Source of the DNA: Streptacidiphilus sp041262165
GTDB taxonomy: Bacteria; Actinomycetota; Actinomycetes; Streptomycetales; Streptomycetaceae
Length of the DNA stretch: 64,000 nucleotides
NCBI RefSeq assembly: GCF_041262165.1
Contig: NZ_JBGCBY010000026.1
Span: 59,856-123,855 of the forward strand
Direction of reading: 5' to 3'
Positions 15,599 to 24,917 of this stretch are shown piece by piece. Each line of letters begins with the position of its first letter. The stretch's first letter is position 1. The notes under the pieces are model-generated. The model did no database searches, had not been told where the DNA came from, and saw only the letters and a list, made by a program, of their open reading frames with translations. Both the position numbers and the translations under genes were made by a program.

Positions 15599-18357
15599 GG
15601 GCGTGCTTCTCCGTCCGGAGCGGTGTCGGCGGGGAGTGAGAGGACCATGGTCAGACCGCCGCCCGGGGTGTCCTCGGTGGTGAGGGTGCCGTCCATGGCC
15701 TCGGCCAGGCCTCGGGACAGGGCCAGGCCGAGGCCGACACCGGAGGCGTTGTCGGTGTCGCCCAGGCGCTGGAAAGGCTGGAACACCCGTTCGCGGTCGG
15801 CGGACGGCAGGCCGGGGCCCCGGTCGACGACCCTGATCTCGACCCGGTCGCCGAGCGCGCTCGCGCTGACCAGTACCGGCAGGTCGCCTGCGTGGCGCAG
15901 GGCGTTGCCGACGAGGTTGGCGATGACGCGTTCCAGCAGCGGCGGGTCGGCGAGCACGGCCGGGGCCTGTTCCAGGCCTTGTGTCCGGACCGGAGGCCGG
16001 GTGTCCGCCAGGGAGTCCACTGCGGCGGAGAGCACGTCCTCCAGTGCGGTGGGCTGCAGGTCGAGGGAGAGGGCGCCGGCCTGCAGGCGGCTCATGTCGA
16101 GCAGGTTGTCCACCAGGCGGGTGAGCCGCCCCAGCGACTCCTCGGCGGTGAGCAGCAGTTCGGCCTGGTCCTCGGGCGAGAACTGGACGTCGTCGCTGCG
16201 CAGCGAGCTGACCGAGGCGAGGGCGACGGCGAGCGGGGTGCGCAGGTCGTGGCTGACCGCGGCCAGCAGCGCGGTGCGCATCCGGTCGGCCGCCTTCACG
16301 GGCTCCACCTCGGCGGCGACCTCGGCCAGGTGGGCGCGGTCCAGAGCCACCGCAACATGGGCGGCGAAGGCGGCGAGGACCCTGCGGTCGGCGGCGGGGA
16401 GTGGGCGTCCGCGGAGCACCAGGACGGCGTCTTCGCCGACGGGGACCTCCTCCACGGACTGGACCTCGGCCGGAGATGGCGAGGGCGGAGACGGCAGGGG
16501 CGGGGGCAGCGAGGGAGAGGGCGGCAAGGGCGGGGGCAGCGAGGGCGAGGGCGGGGTCGACGACCTGGGAGACGGCGACGTGGGAGACGGCGACAAGTCG
16601 TCGGCGGCCTCGGCCGTCTCACCCGGGTCGGCCACGGACGTGCCGACGTCCGAACCGTGCTGCCGCAGGGTGACGGACTCCATCCCGAAGGTCTCCCGCA
16701 GCCGCGCCAGCAGTGCCTCCACCGCACTCTCGCCGCCGAGAATGCTGCCCGCGAGCGCGGACAGGGTCTCGGCCTCGGCCGTGGCGCGGGCCGCCCGGCG
16801 GGAGAGCCGGGTGGCCCGGTCGACGACCGCCGCGACGGTGAGCGCCACGGCCGCGAAGACGACCAGCGCGAGCAGGTTGTTGGGGTCGGCGATGGTGAAC
16901 TGATGGATGGGCGGGATGAAGTAGTAGTTCAACAGCAGCGAGGCGGTCACCGAGGCGAGCAGTGCGGAGACCACGCCGCCGAGCAGAGCCACGCCGACCA
17001 CCGTGGCCAGGAAGAGCAGGATGTCGCTGGTGAGGTTGACCGCGCCCCGGGTCTGGCAGAGCACCGCCGTCAGCAGGACGGGCGCCACGAGCCCGGCGAG
17101 CGGTCCGGCGATGCGCCGCACCGGGGAGTGCAGCCGGCCGGGTACGGGCAGGCGCCGGCCGCGTCCGGACTGCTCGTGGGTGACCATGTGGACGTCGATG
17201 TCGCCGGAAAGTTCGACCGTGGTCTCGCCTATGCCGCGCCCGGTGAGCGAGCGCAGCAGGGTGCCGCGCCGACTGGTGCCGAGCACCAGCTGGGTGGCGT
17301 TCTCGGCGCGGGCGAAGTCGAGCAGGGCGGTGGGGACATGGTCCCCGACAATGGAGTGGTAGCTGCCGCCGAGGCTCTCCACCAAGTGGCGTTGGGCGGC
17401 GAGCGCGGCCGGTGAGGCGTCGGCGAGGCCGTCGCTGCGGGCGACGTGGACGGCGAGCAGGTCGCCCCCCGCCGTGCCGTCGGGGGTGCGCCGGGAGGGG
17501 TCCCCGTCCAGGGCAGCGCGGGATGACGGGCGGGCGATGCGGGCGGCGCGGCGGATCAGTGTCTCGCCCTCCGGGCCTCCGGTGAGCGCGACCACGACGC
17601 GTTCGCGGGTCTCCCAGATGCTCCCTATGCCGTGCTCGGCGCGGTACTTCTGCAGGCCCTCGTCCACCCGTCCGGCCAGCCAGAACAGGGCGAGCTCGCG
17701 CAGCGCGGTCAGATTGCCGACCCGGAAGTAGTGCGACAGCGCCGCGTCGACCTTCTCGGCCGCGTAGACGTTGCCGTGCGCCATCCGCCGGCGCAGACCC
17801 TCCGGCGCCATGTCGACCAGCTCGATCTGGTCGGCGCGCCGCACGACCTCGTCCGGCACGGTCTCCCGCTGCGGCACACCGGTGATCTTCTCGACCACGT
17901 CGTTGAGCGACTCCAGGTGCTGCACATTGACGGTGGTGATCACGTCGATACCCGCGTCCAGCAGCTCCAGCACGTCCTGCCAGCGCTTGGCGTGCCTGCC
18001 GCCGGGAACGTTGGTGTGGGCCAACTCGTCCACCAGGGCCACCTGCGGTTGGCGGGCCAGCACCGCGTCCGTGTCCAGCTCGGTGAACTCCGTCCCGCGG
18101 TAGCTGCGGACGGCGCGCGGAAGGATTTCGAGCCCCGCGAGCTTCTCCTCGGTGCTCAGGCGTCCGTGGCACTCCACGAAGGCCACCACCACGTCGGCGC
18201 CGCGCACGGCCCGTCGCCGAGCCTCGTCCAGCATCCGGAAGGTCTTGCCGACTCCCGGGGCCGCGCCCAGGAAGACCTTCAGCCTGCCCCGGCTTCCGCT
18301 GGGGCTCGGGTAGGAGCGGCTCGGGTAGGGCAGCTGCTGCTCGTCCTGCCGTACCAC
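15595..18357 (-). CDS. kdpD: KdpD-type sensor histidine kinase
   Basis: Protein of 920 residues. KdpD N-terminal domain with Walker A GAAPGVGKTF (about residue 30), a universal-stress-like region, four close membrane helices (about 420-490), a GAF-like region, then the kinase core with phospho-His in AAVSHDLRTPLA (about 700), N box NLVGNALRHAG and G boxes VDRGPGLP and GVGLGLALS. It senses potassium limitation or turgor. GTG start at 18357 with GGAAGG 6 nt upstream; further in-frame upstream sequence is not protein-like. Odd feature: a Pro/Ser-only stretch of about 40 residues (residues 585-625) interrupts the GAF-like region. Confidence 0.88.
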
Positions 18358-18756
18358 GGGGTTCCTTCCCAGAGCGGACCGTTTCTCGCCAGGAAAGCCC
18401 ACGTCAAGGGCGCTAAGGCTGGTATTGACGACTCCCTTGCGCCGTTCCGCTGAACCTTGACGCTTTCTTGACGGGCAACCCCTCCGGGGCGGGCCGGTCA
18501 GTCCCCGCAGCGGGACCTCGGCAAACGGCCGCCCGCAGCGCGCGAGCACCGGATGCTGTCCGGTATCTGGCCCTTCGGAACGTCCCTGACGCACCGTCAG
18601 GTGGCCGATCCGCTTCCGGAACCGCTTCGTGATGGTGGTCCCTCAGGAGGACGCCGGGCCACGCTGGAGGCGATGCTGGAGAACCGCTGCTGGTGACATG
18701 TGAGAGCCGGTGCGCAGCCGTTGGACGGATCACCGCCGGTTGCCTAGGTTCGGATC
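18358..18756. promoter_or_regulatory. kdpD/ridA divergent intergenic region with ridA promoter
   Basis: 399 bp without a gene. For ridA a well-formed promoter is visible: TTGGAC (18721-18726), 18-bp spacer, TAGGTT (18745-18750), 6 nt, then the ATG at 18757, so the message is probably leaderless. On the kdpD side, minus-strand TTGACG lies at 18402-18407, and the repeated words CTTGACGCTTT and CTTGACGGG lie near 18457-18476. No convincing -10 box was found for kdpD. Confidence 0.6.
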
Positions 18757-19152
18757 ATGACTGAGCGATACGCGATCCTGAGTGGTTCCACCTTCGAGGA
18801 GGAGATCGGCTACGCACGGGCGGTGGTCGACGGGGACTCCGTCCACGTGTCGGGCACGACCGGCTTCGACTACGCGACCATGTCGATCTCCGACGACGTG
18901 GTCGAGCAGGCCGAGCAGTGCCTGCGCAACATCGCGTCGGCGCTGGACGAGGCGGGCTGCACCTTCGCCGACGTCGTCCGGGTGCGCTACCTGCTGCCGG
19001 AGCGCGCGGACTTCGAACCGTGCTGGCCGACCCTGCGCCGCTGCTTCGGTGAGGTCCGACCCGCCGCGACGATGCTGGTGTGCGGGCTCGCCGACCCGCG
19101 GATGAAGATCGAGATCGAGGTCTACGCACGACGCCCGCTCCCCGCGTCCTAG
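18757..19152 (+). CDS. RidA/YjgF-family protein
   Basis: Protein of 131 residues of the trimeric RidA (YjgF/YER057c/UK114) fold. Visible blocks are VHVSGTTGFDY, CLRNIASALDEAGCTFADVVRVRYLL, and the final PAATMLVCGLADPRMKIEIEVYA. The usual Arg of imine deaminases (in Ala-Arg-x-x-Val) is not obvious here, so 2-iminobutyrate deaminase activity is not certain. No Shine-Dalgarno is present; it appears leaderless, with a TTGGAC-18-TAGGTT promoter ending 6 nt before the ATG. It diverges from kdpD and converges on the DUF4139 genes. Confidence 0.85.
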   Translation: MTERYAILSGSTFEEEIGYARAVVDGDSVHVSGTTGFDYATMSISDDVVEQAEQCLRNIASALDEAGCTFADVVRVRYLLPERADFEPCWPTLRRCFGEVRPAATMLVCGLADPRMKIEIEVYARRPLPAS

Positions 19153-19186
19153 ACCGACCGACCAACCGGCCGGCCGGCCGCGCGCC

Positions 19187-20851
19187 TTACATCGCCACCG
19201 CCCGGGCGGCCGAGATCTCGTATCCGAGGATGACCGAGCGGCGGTCGTCGGGGCCGAGGGTGACGTCGTAGCGGACGATGCCGTCGGCGTCCGTCGCATC
19301 GGGCGGCGGCGTGCAGCGCTCCTTGTCGAGGCGGACCTCGACGGCCGCCGTCTCCGAGACCGGGACGCGCTCGCGGACGGCGACGACCAGCGGCGGCGCC
19401 CCGGACGGCGCGAAGCGCGACAGCGACAGCCGGACCGTGCGACTGATCACCGTACGCCCGGTGATCGCGGTGGTGTCCCGGGACTCCTCGACGGTCCTGG
19501 TGACCCGGAAGGTGTCGTCGCTTCCGAAGGACAGCTCCGCAGGCGCACCCTCGGCCGTGAAGCGCAGCTCTCCGCGGCCGACGAAGCCGCTCCCCCGGAC
19601 CAGGTCCACCGGTCCTGACAGCAGCACCTGGCCGGTGCCGTTGGTGAACCGCGCGACATAGCTGACCAGGGGCGACAGTTCCGGAGCGGAGCTGTGCTCG
19701 GCCCGGCTGGGCAGCGTCGCCGCGCTGAGGCGAACCCGGTGCGGGCGGCCGTCGCTGGGGAGCGTCACCGGGAAGGGCGCGGAAAGCAGCCGGGCCGTGC
19801 CGCCGTCGTCCACGCCGGGCAGGGTCAGTGCGGCGGCCAGTGCGTCTGCTCCCCCCTGGTCGCGCTGGGAGGTGTCGTCGGTGGGGCCGACGGTCTGGAT
19901 GTCCACTTCGCGGAGATCCACCTCGATCGTCCGGCGCTCCTCGGGAGTGCGGTCGACCAGCAACAGCAGATCCTCGCCGAGGCTGGGCGGTTCGGCGGCC
20001 AGGGTGGTGCGGGCCGTGGACAGGGCCAGGCGGACGCCGGACCAGTCCTCGCCGGTGCGCTGCCAGGCGACGGCGTCGCACTGCAGCTGGAGCGACGAGC
20101 CGTCAGCCGACAGTTCCGCCCGGTAGGTCGGGCGCCAGAGCGCGCACGGGGTGAGGTGGAGCAGTCGGAGGGTGGCGGCCGGTACCGGCGCTGCCGCCTC
20201 GATCACCACGTCGACGAACGCGGACAGGACGAGCGGCCGCTCCTCCGCCTCCTCGCGGGCGGCCTCTGCCTGGGCCAGCTCCTTGCGGAGTTCGGCGAGG
20301 CGGCGGTGGACCACGCGCTGCTCGTCCGCCCGGCGGGTGTGCTCGTCGTAGGCCCGGTCGAGGTCAGTCCGCCAGCGGTCCGGATCGGCCTGGCCCGCTC
20401 CGGAGCTCTCGGCGATGTCGCGGTGCAGATCCGTCAGGAGCTGGTCGAGGATGGCCACCCGGCTCGCGGCGCGTTCGCCGTGCGCTTCGAGCCGGCGGAT
20501 CCGCTCAGTGAGCTCGTGGACGCGGCGCTGGAGTGCCGAGGCGTCCGGGCCTGGAGCGCCCTCGCGGGGCGGGGTGTAGAGCCGCACCAGGCGAACGTCG
20601 AGAACGGTGGCGTCGGCGCCCGCGTCCAGCTCGGCGCGCAGGGAGCGGTCGACGGCCAGCGGGGTGACCGGGCCGAGGCGCAGCCGCTGCGTGCCGGCGG
20701 CGAGGTCGAGCTCGGCGTGGCGCTCCACCTCGGCCCGGTCCTCAAGCAGCGTTACGGCAGTGACGGGACAGGGAGTCGGTGCGGCGGGGGCGACCGGCGA
20801 AGGGGCCGACGGGGCAGCCGACGAGGAAGGAGTCAGCGGGGTCTCTTCCAT
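19187..20851 (-). CDS. DUF4139 (MuiA-like) protein, shorter paralogue
   Basis: Protein of 554 residues. After a Ser/Ala/Pro-rich start come the DUF4140-type N-terminal strand (VTAVTLLEDRAEVERHAELD), a long charged coiled coil (about residues 130-240, HELTERIRRLEAHGERAA to ELRKELAQAEAAREEAEE), then the DUF4139 beta-rich domain (ALWRPTYRAEL, WQRTGEDWSGVRLALSTA, ending VTLGPDDRRSVILGYEIS). It has no signal peptide or membrane segment. The family includes proteins annotated mucoidy inhibitor A; the biochemical role is not known. ATG at 20851 with AGGAGG 8 nt upstream; it follows the next paralogue by 2 bp, so the two form an operon. Confidence 0.85.
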   Translation of the reverse strand: MEETPLTPSSSAAPSAPSPVAPAAPTPCPVTAVTLLEDRAEVERHAELDLAAGTQRLRLGPVTPLAVDRSLRAELDAGADATVLDVRLVRLYTPPREGAPGPDASALQRRVHELTERIRRLEAHGERAASRVAILDQLLTDLHRDIAESSGAGQADPDRWRTDLDRAYDEHTRRADEQRVVHRRLAELRKELAQAEAAREEAEERPLVLSAFVDVVIEAAAPVPAATLRLLHLTPCALWRPTYRAELSADGSSLQLQCDAVAWQRTGEDWSGVRLALSTARTTLAAEPPSLGEDLLLLVDRTPEERRTIEVDLREVDIQTVGPTDDTSQRDQGGADALAAALTLPGVDDGGTARLLSAPFPVTLPSDGRPHRVRLSAATLPSRAEHSSAPELSPLVSYVARFTNGTGQVLLSGPVDLVRGSGFVGRGELRFTAEGAPAELSFGSDDTFRVTRTVEESRDTTAITGRTVISRTVRLSLSRFAPSGAPPLVVAVRERVPVSETAAVEVRLDKERCTPPPDATDADGIVRYDVTLGPDDRRSVILGYEISAARAVAM

Positions 20852-20853
20852 GG

Positions 20854-23100
20854 TCAGAGCCTCCTGTTGCCGTCGAAGAGAGCCTTGGCCGCCGGGACGC
20901 GGATCTCGTACCCGCCGGTGAGCACGGTGCGGGCACCGGGGGCGAGGGTGACCCGCCACACCCGCATCCCGCGCTGGTGCTTCTCGTCCTCCTCCGGGCG
21001 GACGACGGTCCAGGGCGGGCTCGCCTGGTGCTCCTCAACCCGCACGTCCTTGTCGCCGCTGACCGGGACGCGCTCGCGTACCTCGACCGTGACGGGTCGG
21101 CCGAGCCGGTTGGCGAGCTCGATCTCGATGCCGTGGTCGATCACGGTGGTCCCGGACCGCAGTCCGGCCGTGGACTCGCGCATCTGGATCCGCCGGGCGA
21201 CCTGGACGCTCTCGACCACGCCGATGCCGACGCGGCGGTGCTGGCCGGGGGCGAGGGTGGGCAGTTGGACCGTCATCAGGTACGCGCCGTCCACGCTCAC
21301 CTCGGCGGCCCCCGCGAGCAGCGCGTGGCTGCTGGTGTTGCCGAGCCGCACGGCCGCGTAGACCCGGGCGTCGACGGCGGGGACGCAGACGTGCTCGGCC
21401 GCCAGGTCGACCGGGAACTCCAGTACGGGGACGGTGTGCCAGACCCCGTCGGCGGGGACGTCGACGGGTGCGACGGTGTCGTAGCGGTGGTCGAAGGAGC
21501 CTGCCGAATGCCTGACGGGTAGGCAGCGCGGCGGGAGTGCGAGCTGCGCCACCCCTTCCGCCTGTCGCCGGAGTTCGGCGGCGAGCGCCCCGGGATTCGG
21601 CGCGGCAGCCTGCAACTGGCCGCGCTCCGGCTCGGGTTCGTCGGCCCCGGCGAGGACGAGCTGCGCGTAGTCGCGCAGGGCTTCGCCCGGCGCGGGTGCG
21701 GTTGCCTGTGCTGGACGGTCGGCAGCCTCTGGCCACGCGGCGGAGAGCGCTGTCCGGACCTGGAAGCCGGCTGCCGCACCCGACGGTGCCTGCGCTGAGG
21801 TGTAGGAAGCGGCGATGGGTGTACGCGCGGCGCCGGGGGCGGGCACGGAGCGCGGCATCTCCGCGGGCGGAGGCCCGGGGGCGGGCGCAGGCGCATGCGG
21901 CGGCGGAGGCGCTGCACCGTAGCCGACGGAAAGATCAGGAGGCAGTGGAACCCCTCTGCTGCCCTCCTGATCCATCCAGTCCGGCTCGGCGGCGACCTTC
22001 GAGGCCGCCCGGAATCGGTGCTGCGCTGCCATCGGCCGCCGGACGTCCGGCGCGGGCACCGGGCGGACGAAGGTGTCATAGCCCGAGAACAGGTCGGTGA
22101 GTCCGCTCGGCGGCTCACGCCACAGCGGTGGGGCGGGCTCGGCCTGCCTGCGGCCGATCCGCAACGAGCGCAGTTCCGGCGCGTCGGTGCGTCGACGCAG
22201 GTCCGCCGTGGACAGGCCGAGCCGGACGCCGGTCCAGTCCTCGCCGGTGCGTTGGGCGACGCAGGCGCGCATGGTCAGGCTGCCGCCGGGCTCGTCGCCG
22301 TGGATGCCGTCGAGGCGGAGGTGGTACGTCGGGGTCCAGGTCGCGCCGGGCACGCCGTACTCGAGCTCCAACTCGGCTTCGGCCGGTGCCCCGCTCCCGG
22401 CCTCAGCCTCGGAGGAGGACCCCTGAGCAAGGGTCAGCAGCACGCTGGTGGTGCTCTCGACCCGGTTCACGGGCAGCGCCGCCGAGGCCGCGCGCAGCCT
22501 CCGCCGCGCGGTCTCGGCCTGCTGCTCGGCCTCGCGCAGGGCGTCCTCCGCGGCCAGCAGCCGCTGCTGGAGCTCCGTGAGCCGCCCGTCGACGAAGTCG
22601 GCGAGCGCCAGCAGCGCGTCGGTGGGCGCCTTGCGCGGGGGATCGCCGCGGCGCGGTGTGGGAGGCACCGCACGCAGCGCGGCCACATGGTCGATCTGGG
22701 CCGCCAGGGCCGCCCGCGCGGCCCTGGCGGAGTCCGCCGTCACCTCTGCCGCGTCCGCGGCGTGCTGGAGCGGCGAGAGGTCCTCGGCTGCCGGGAGCGC
22801 GGCCGCCACCTCGCGCCGTACGTCGAGCACGCGCAGCCCTGCGGGACCGGCCAGGAGCCGGCCACGCAGGCTGTGCGCGTCGAGCGCCAGCGGCAGGCCG
22901 CCGAGCCTGACCCGGATCGGGCCGCCGCTCCCGGGCAGTGCGACCCGGGCGCGGCGACGGCAGAGCGCGCCGGAGGCGTACACCACCACGGAGTGGAGCA
23001 CGCTGTCCGCACTGACGACAGCATCCGCAGGGCGTGCGGCGCCGGCTGCGTCGGCGGTGTTCTCGGGTGTCGGAATCGCGGGTCGGCTGATGTCGGCCAT
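20854..23100 (-). CDS. DUF4139 (MuiA-like) protein, longer paralogue
   Basis: Protein of 748 residues, same architecture as the downstream neighbour. N-terminal DUF4140-like strands (VLHSVVVYASGALCRRRARV), a coiled coil around residues 120-215 (LQQRLLAAEDALREAEQQAE), then DUF4139 (GATWTPTYHLRLDG, AQRTGEDWTGVRLGLSTADL) ending VTLAPGARTVLTGGYEI. A Pro/Ala-rich insert of roughly 170 residues (about 320-500; PPPPHAPAPAPGPPPAE) splits the DUF4139 part. ATG at 23100 with GGAGG 5 nt upstream. Function unknown. Different surface inserts in paired paralogues suggest a heteromeric complex (inference). Confidence 0.85.
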   Translation of the reverse strand: MADISRPAIPTPENTADAAGAARPADAVVSADSVLHSVVVYASGALCRRRARVALPGSGGPIRVRLGGLPLALDAHSLRGRLLAGPAGLRVLDVRREVAAALPAAEDLSPLQHAADAAEVTADSARAARAALAAQIDHVAALRAVPPTPRRGDPPRKAPTDALLALADFVDGRLTELQQRLLAAEDALREAEQQAETARRRLRAASAALPVNRVESTTSVLLTLAQGSSSEAEAGSGAPAEAELELEYGVPGATWTPTYHLRLDGIHGDEPGGSLTMRACVAQRTGEDWTGVRLGLSTADLRRRTDAPELRSLRIGRRQAEPAPPLWREPPSGLTDLFSGYDTFVRPVPAPDVRRPMAAQHRFRAASKVAAEPDWMDQEGSRGVPLPPDLSVGYGAAPPPPHAPAPAPGPPPAEMPRSVPAPGAARTPIAASYTSAQAPSGAAAGFQVRTALSAAWPEAADRPAQATAPAPGEALRDYAQLVLAGADEPEPERGQLQAAAPNPGALAAELRRQAEGVAQLALPPRCLPVRHSAGSFDHRYDTVAPVDVPADGVWHTVPVLEFPVDLAAEHVCVPAVDARVYAAVRLGNTSSHALLAGAAEVSVDGAYLMTVQLPTLAPGQHRRVGIGVVESVQVARRIQMRESTAGLRSGTTVIDHGIEIELANRLGRPVTVEVRERVPVSGDKDVRVEEHQASPPWTVVRPEEDEKHQRGMRVWRVTLAPGARTVLTGGYEIRVPAAKALFDGNRRL

Positions 23101-23174
23101 GGCCCCTCCCTCGCCTGGTCGTGCGTGTGGGCCACGTTAGTTGACCGCACTGACAACGGTCGCGCTTCCGCGCC

Positions 23175-23229
23175 GATCCCGCCGATCCCGGTCGATCCCG
23201 CCGATCCCGCCGATCCCGCCGATCCGCTC
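23175..23229. repeat. GATCCCGCC tandem repeat
   Basis: Six head-to-tail 9-10-bp units of GATCCCGCC begin at 23175, 23184, 23194, 23203, 23212 and 23221 (the last is degenerate). They fill the gap between the DUF885 stop codon and the start of the DUF4139 operon. Confidence 0.85.
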
Positions 23230-24913
23230 AGAGCGTGGCGAGCTGCGCTGTCAGGTCGTCCAGCCCGAACGCGCCCTGCGAGAGCGCCTTCATGTGCCAC
23301 GCCTTGAGGTCGAAGGCCGCGCCGTGCCTGCGGCGGGCCTCCTCCCGGCCGCGCAGCCAGGCCCGCTCGCCGAGCTTGTAGCCGATGGCCTGCCCGGGCC
23401 AGCCCAGGTAGCGGACGATCTCGCTCTCGCGCATCTCGGCGGGGCAGCCGTTGTAGGCGGCGAAGAAGTCCGTCGCGAGTTGCGGCGTCCACCGTTCGCC
23501 CGGACGGAACGGGGAGTCGGCGGGGATCCGCAGCTCCAGGTGCATGCCGATGTCGATGATGACCCGGATCGTGCGCAGCATCTGCTCGTCGAGGAAGCCG
23601 AGGCGGCGACCGGGGTCGCCGAAGAAGCCCAGGTCGTCCATGAAGCGCTCGGAGTACAGCGCCCAGCCCTCGATCTCGGCGCTGACGCCGCCGATGGTCG
23701 TCTGGTAGCGGGAGAGCTGGTCGGCGCAGCGCATCCGCTGGGTGAGCTGCAGGTGGTGGCCGGGGACGCCTTCGTGGTACCAGGTGCTGACGAGCTGCCA
23801 GGTCGGGAAGGACTCCCGGCCGAGGGTGGGCAGCCAGGTGCGGCCCGGGCGGGAGAAGTCCAGGCTGGGGCGGGTGTAGTACGGGGCGGCGGCGCTGCCC
23901 ACGGGGGCGATCATCGCCTCGACCTCGCGCAGCGGCCCGTCGAGGTCGAAGTGCGTGCCGTCGAGGGCCTCGATCGCCTCGTCCATGATCTGCTGCAGCC
24001 AGACGCGGATCTCCTCGACGCCCTTGACGGCGTGCCCCTGCAGCTCCAGGTGTTCGATCGCCTGCAGCGGGCCGGCGCCGGAGAGGACCTGGTCGGCCTC
24101 CGTGCGCATCTCGGTGTGCAGGCGGTGGAACTCGGTCCAGGCCCAGCCGTAGGCCTCGTCCAGGTCCAGGTCGGCACCGGTGCTGTAGCGCGCGGAGCGG
24201 AGGTAGCGCTCGCGGCCGACGATGTCGGGCGCGCCGGCGGCGGCCGGGGCGTAGTCCTCCCGCAGCCAGTCGCGGAACGCCGCCGCCGCGGCGGTGGCCT
24301 GCGCCGCGGCGCTGTCGAGCTCGCTCCGCAGCGGGTCCGGGCCGCCCGCCGCGAAGTCCGCGAACCAACTGGCGCCGCCGCTCGGTCCCAGCCAACTGCC
24401 GAGCTGCCCGATCACGGTCTCCACCTGGCGCGGGCCCGAGAGCAGTCCGCGCTGCAACCCTTCGCGCAGCGTGGCCTGGTAGCCCTGGAGCGCGGCGGGG
24501 ACGTGGCGCAGCCGCCCGGCCACGACGGACCAGTCCTGGTCAGTGGCGGTCGGCATGATGGTGAAGATCTGCCGGACCTGGTGCACGGGCGAGGCGATGT
24601 TGCTGAGCGAGCGGTGATGGTCTCCAGCGTCGTGGACCGCCAGCTGGGCGGTGAGGCGCTCGTCCAGCAGGCGTGCGCAGGACGCCTCGGCGGGATCGTC
24701 CCTGCTCGCGGCCGGGAGCGCCCGAAGGTCGGCGAGGGCCCGGCGGGCGAGAGCGGCCTCGGCTTCGAAGCCCTCGGGCGACAGGTCGGGCTGGCGGTCG
24801 TCGTCGAGGTTGACGCCGAGACTGGCGGCCAGGCCGGGGTCGAGGGCGACGAGCGCGTCGAGATAGGCGTCGGCGAGCTGCCGTGGGGTCTGGGGAGTCA
24901 CTGTGTCAGCCAT
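23228..24913 (-). CDS. DUF885-family putative metallopeptidase
   Basis: Protein of 561 residues, all-helical DUF885 family. The hallmark HEGVPGHHLQ (about residues 379-388), with a downstream glutamate in GWALYSERFM, resembles the zinc site of gluzincin-like peptidases. The C-terminal AIGYKLGERAWLRGREEAR block is also typical. No signal peptide, so cytoplasmic. ATG at 24913 with AGGATGACCTC ahead; a GTG 21 nt upstream is possible. It ends in the GATCCCGCC repeats and starts 4 bp after the rhomboid-like gene stop, so the two are likely co-transcribed. Substrate unknown. Confidence 0.85.
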   Translation of the reverse strand: MADTVTPQTPRQLADAYLDALVALDPGLAASLGVNLDDDRQPDLSPEGFEAEAALARRALADLRALPAASRDDPAEASCARLLDERLTAQLAVHDAGDHHRSLSNIASPVHQVRQIFTIMPTATDQDWSVVAGRLRHVPAALQGYQATLREGLQRGLLSGPRQVETVIGQLGSWLGPSGGASWFADFAAGGPDPLRSELDSAAAQATAAAAAFRDWLREDYAPAAAGAPDIVGRERYLRSARYSTGADLDLDEAYGWAWTEFHRLHTEMRTEADQVLSGAGPLQAIEHLELQGHAVKGVEEIRVWLQQIMDEAIEALDGTHFDLDGPLREVEAMIAPVGSAAAPYYTRPSLDFSRPGRTWLPTLGRESFPTWQLVSTWYHEGVPGHHLQLTQRMRCADQLSRYQTTIGGVSAEIEGWALYSERFMDDLGFFGDPGRRLGFLDEQMLRTIRVIIDIGMHLELRIPADSPFRPGERWTPQLATDFFAAYNGCPAEMRESEIVRYLGWPGQAIGYKLGERAWLRGREEARRRHGAAFDLKAWHMKALSQGAFGLDDLTAQLATL

Positions 24914-24917
24914 GAGG

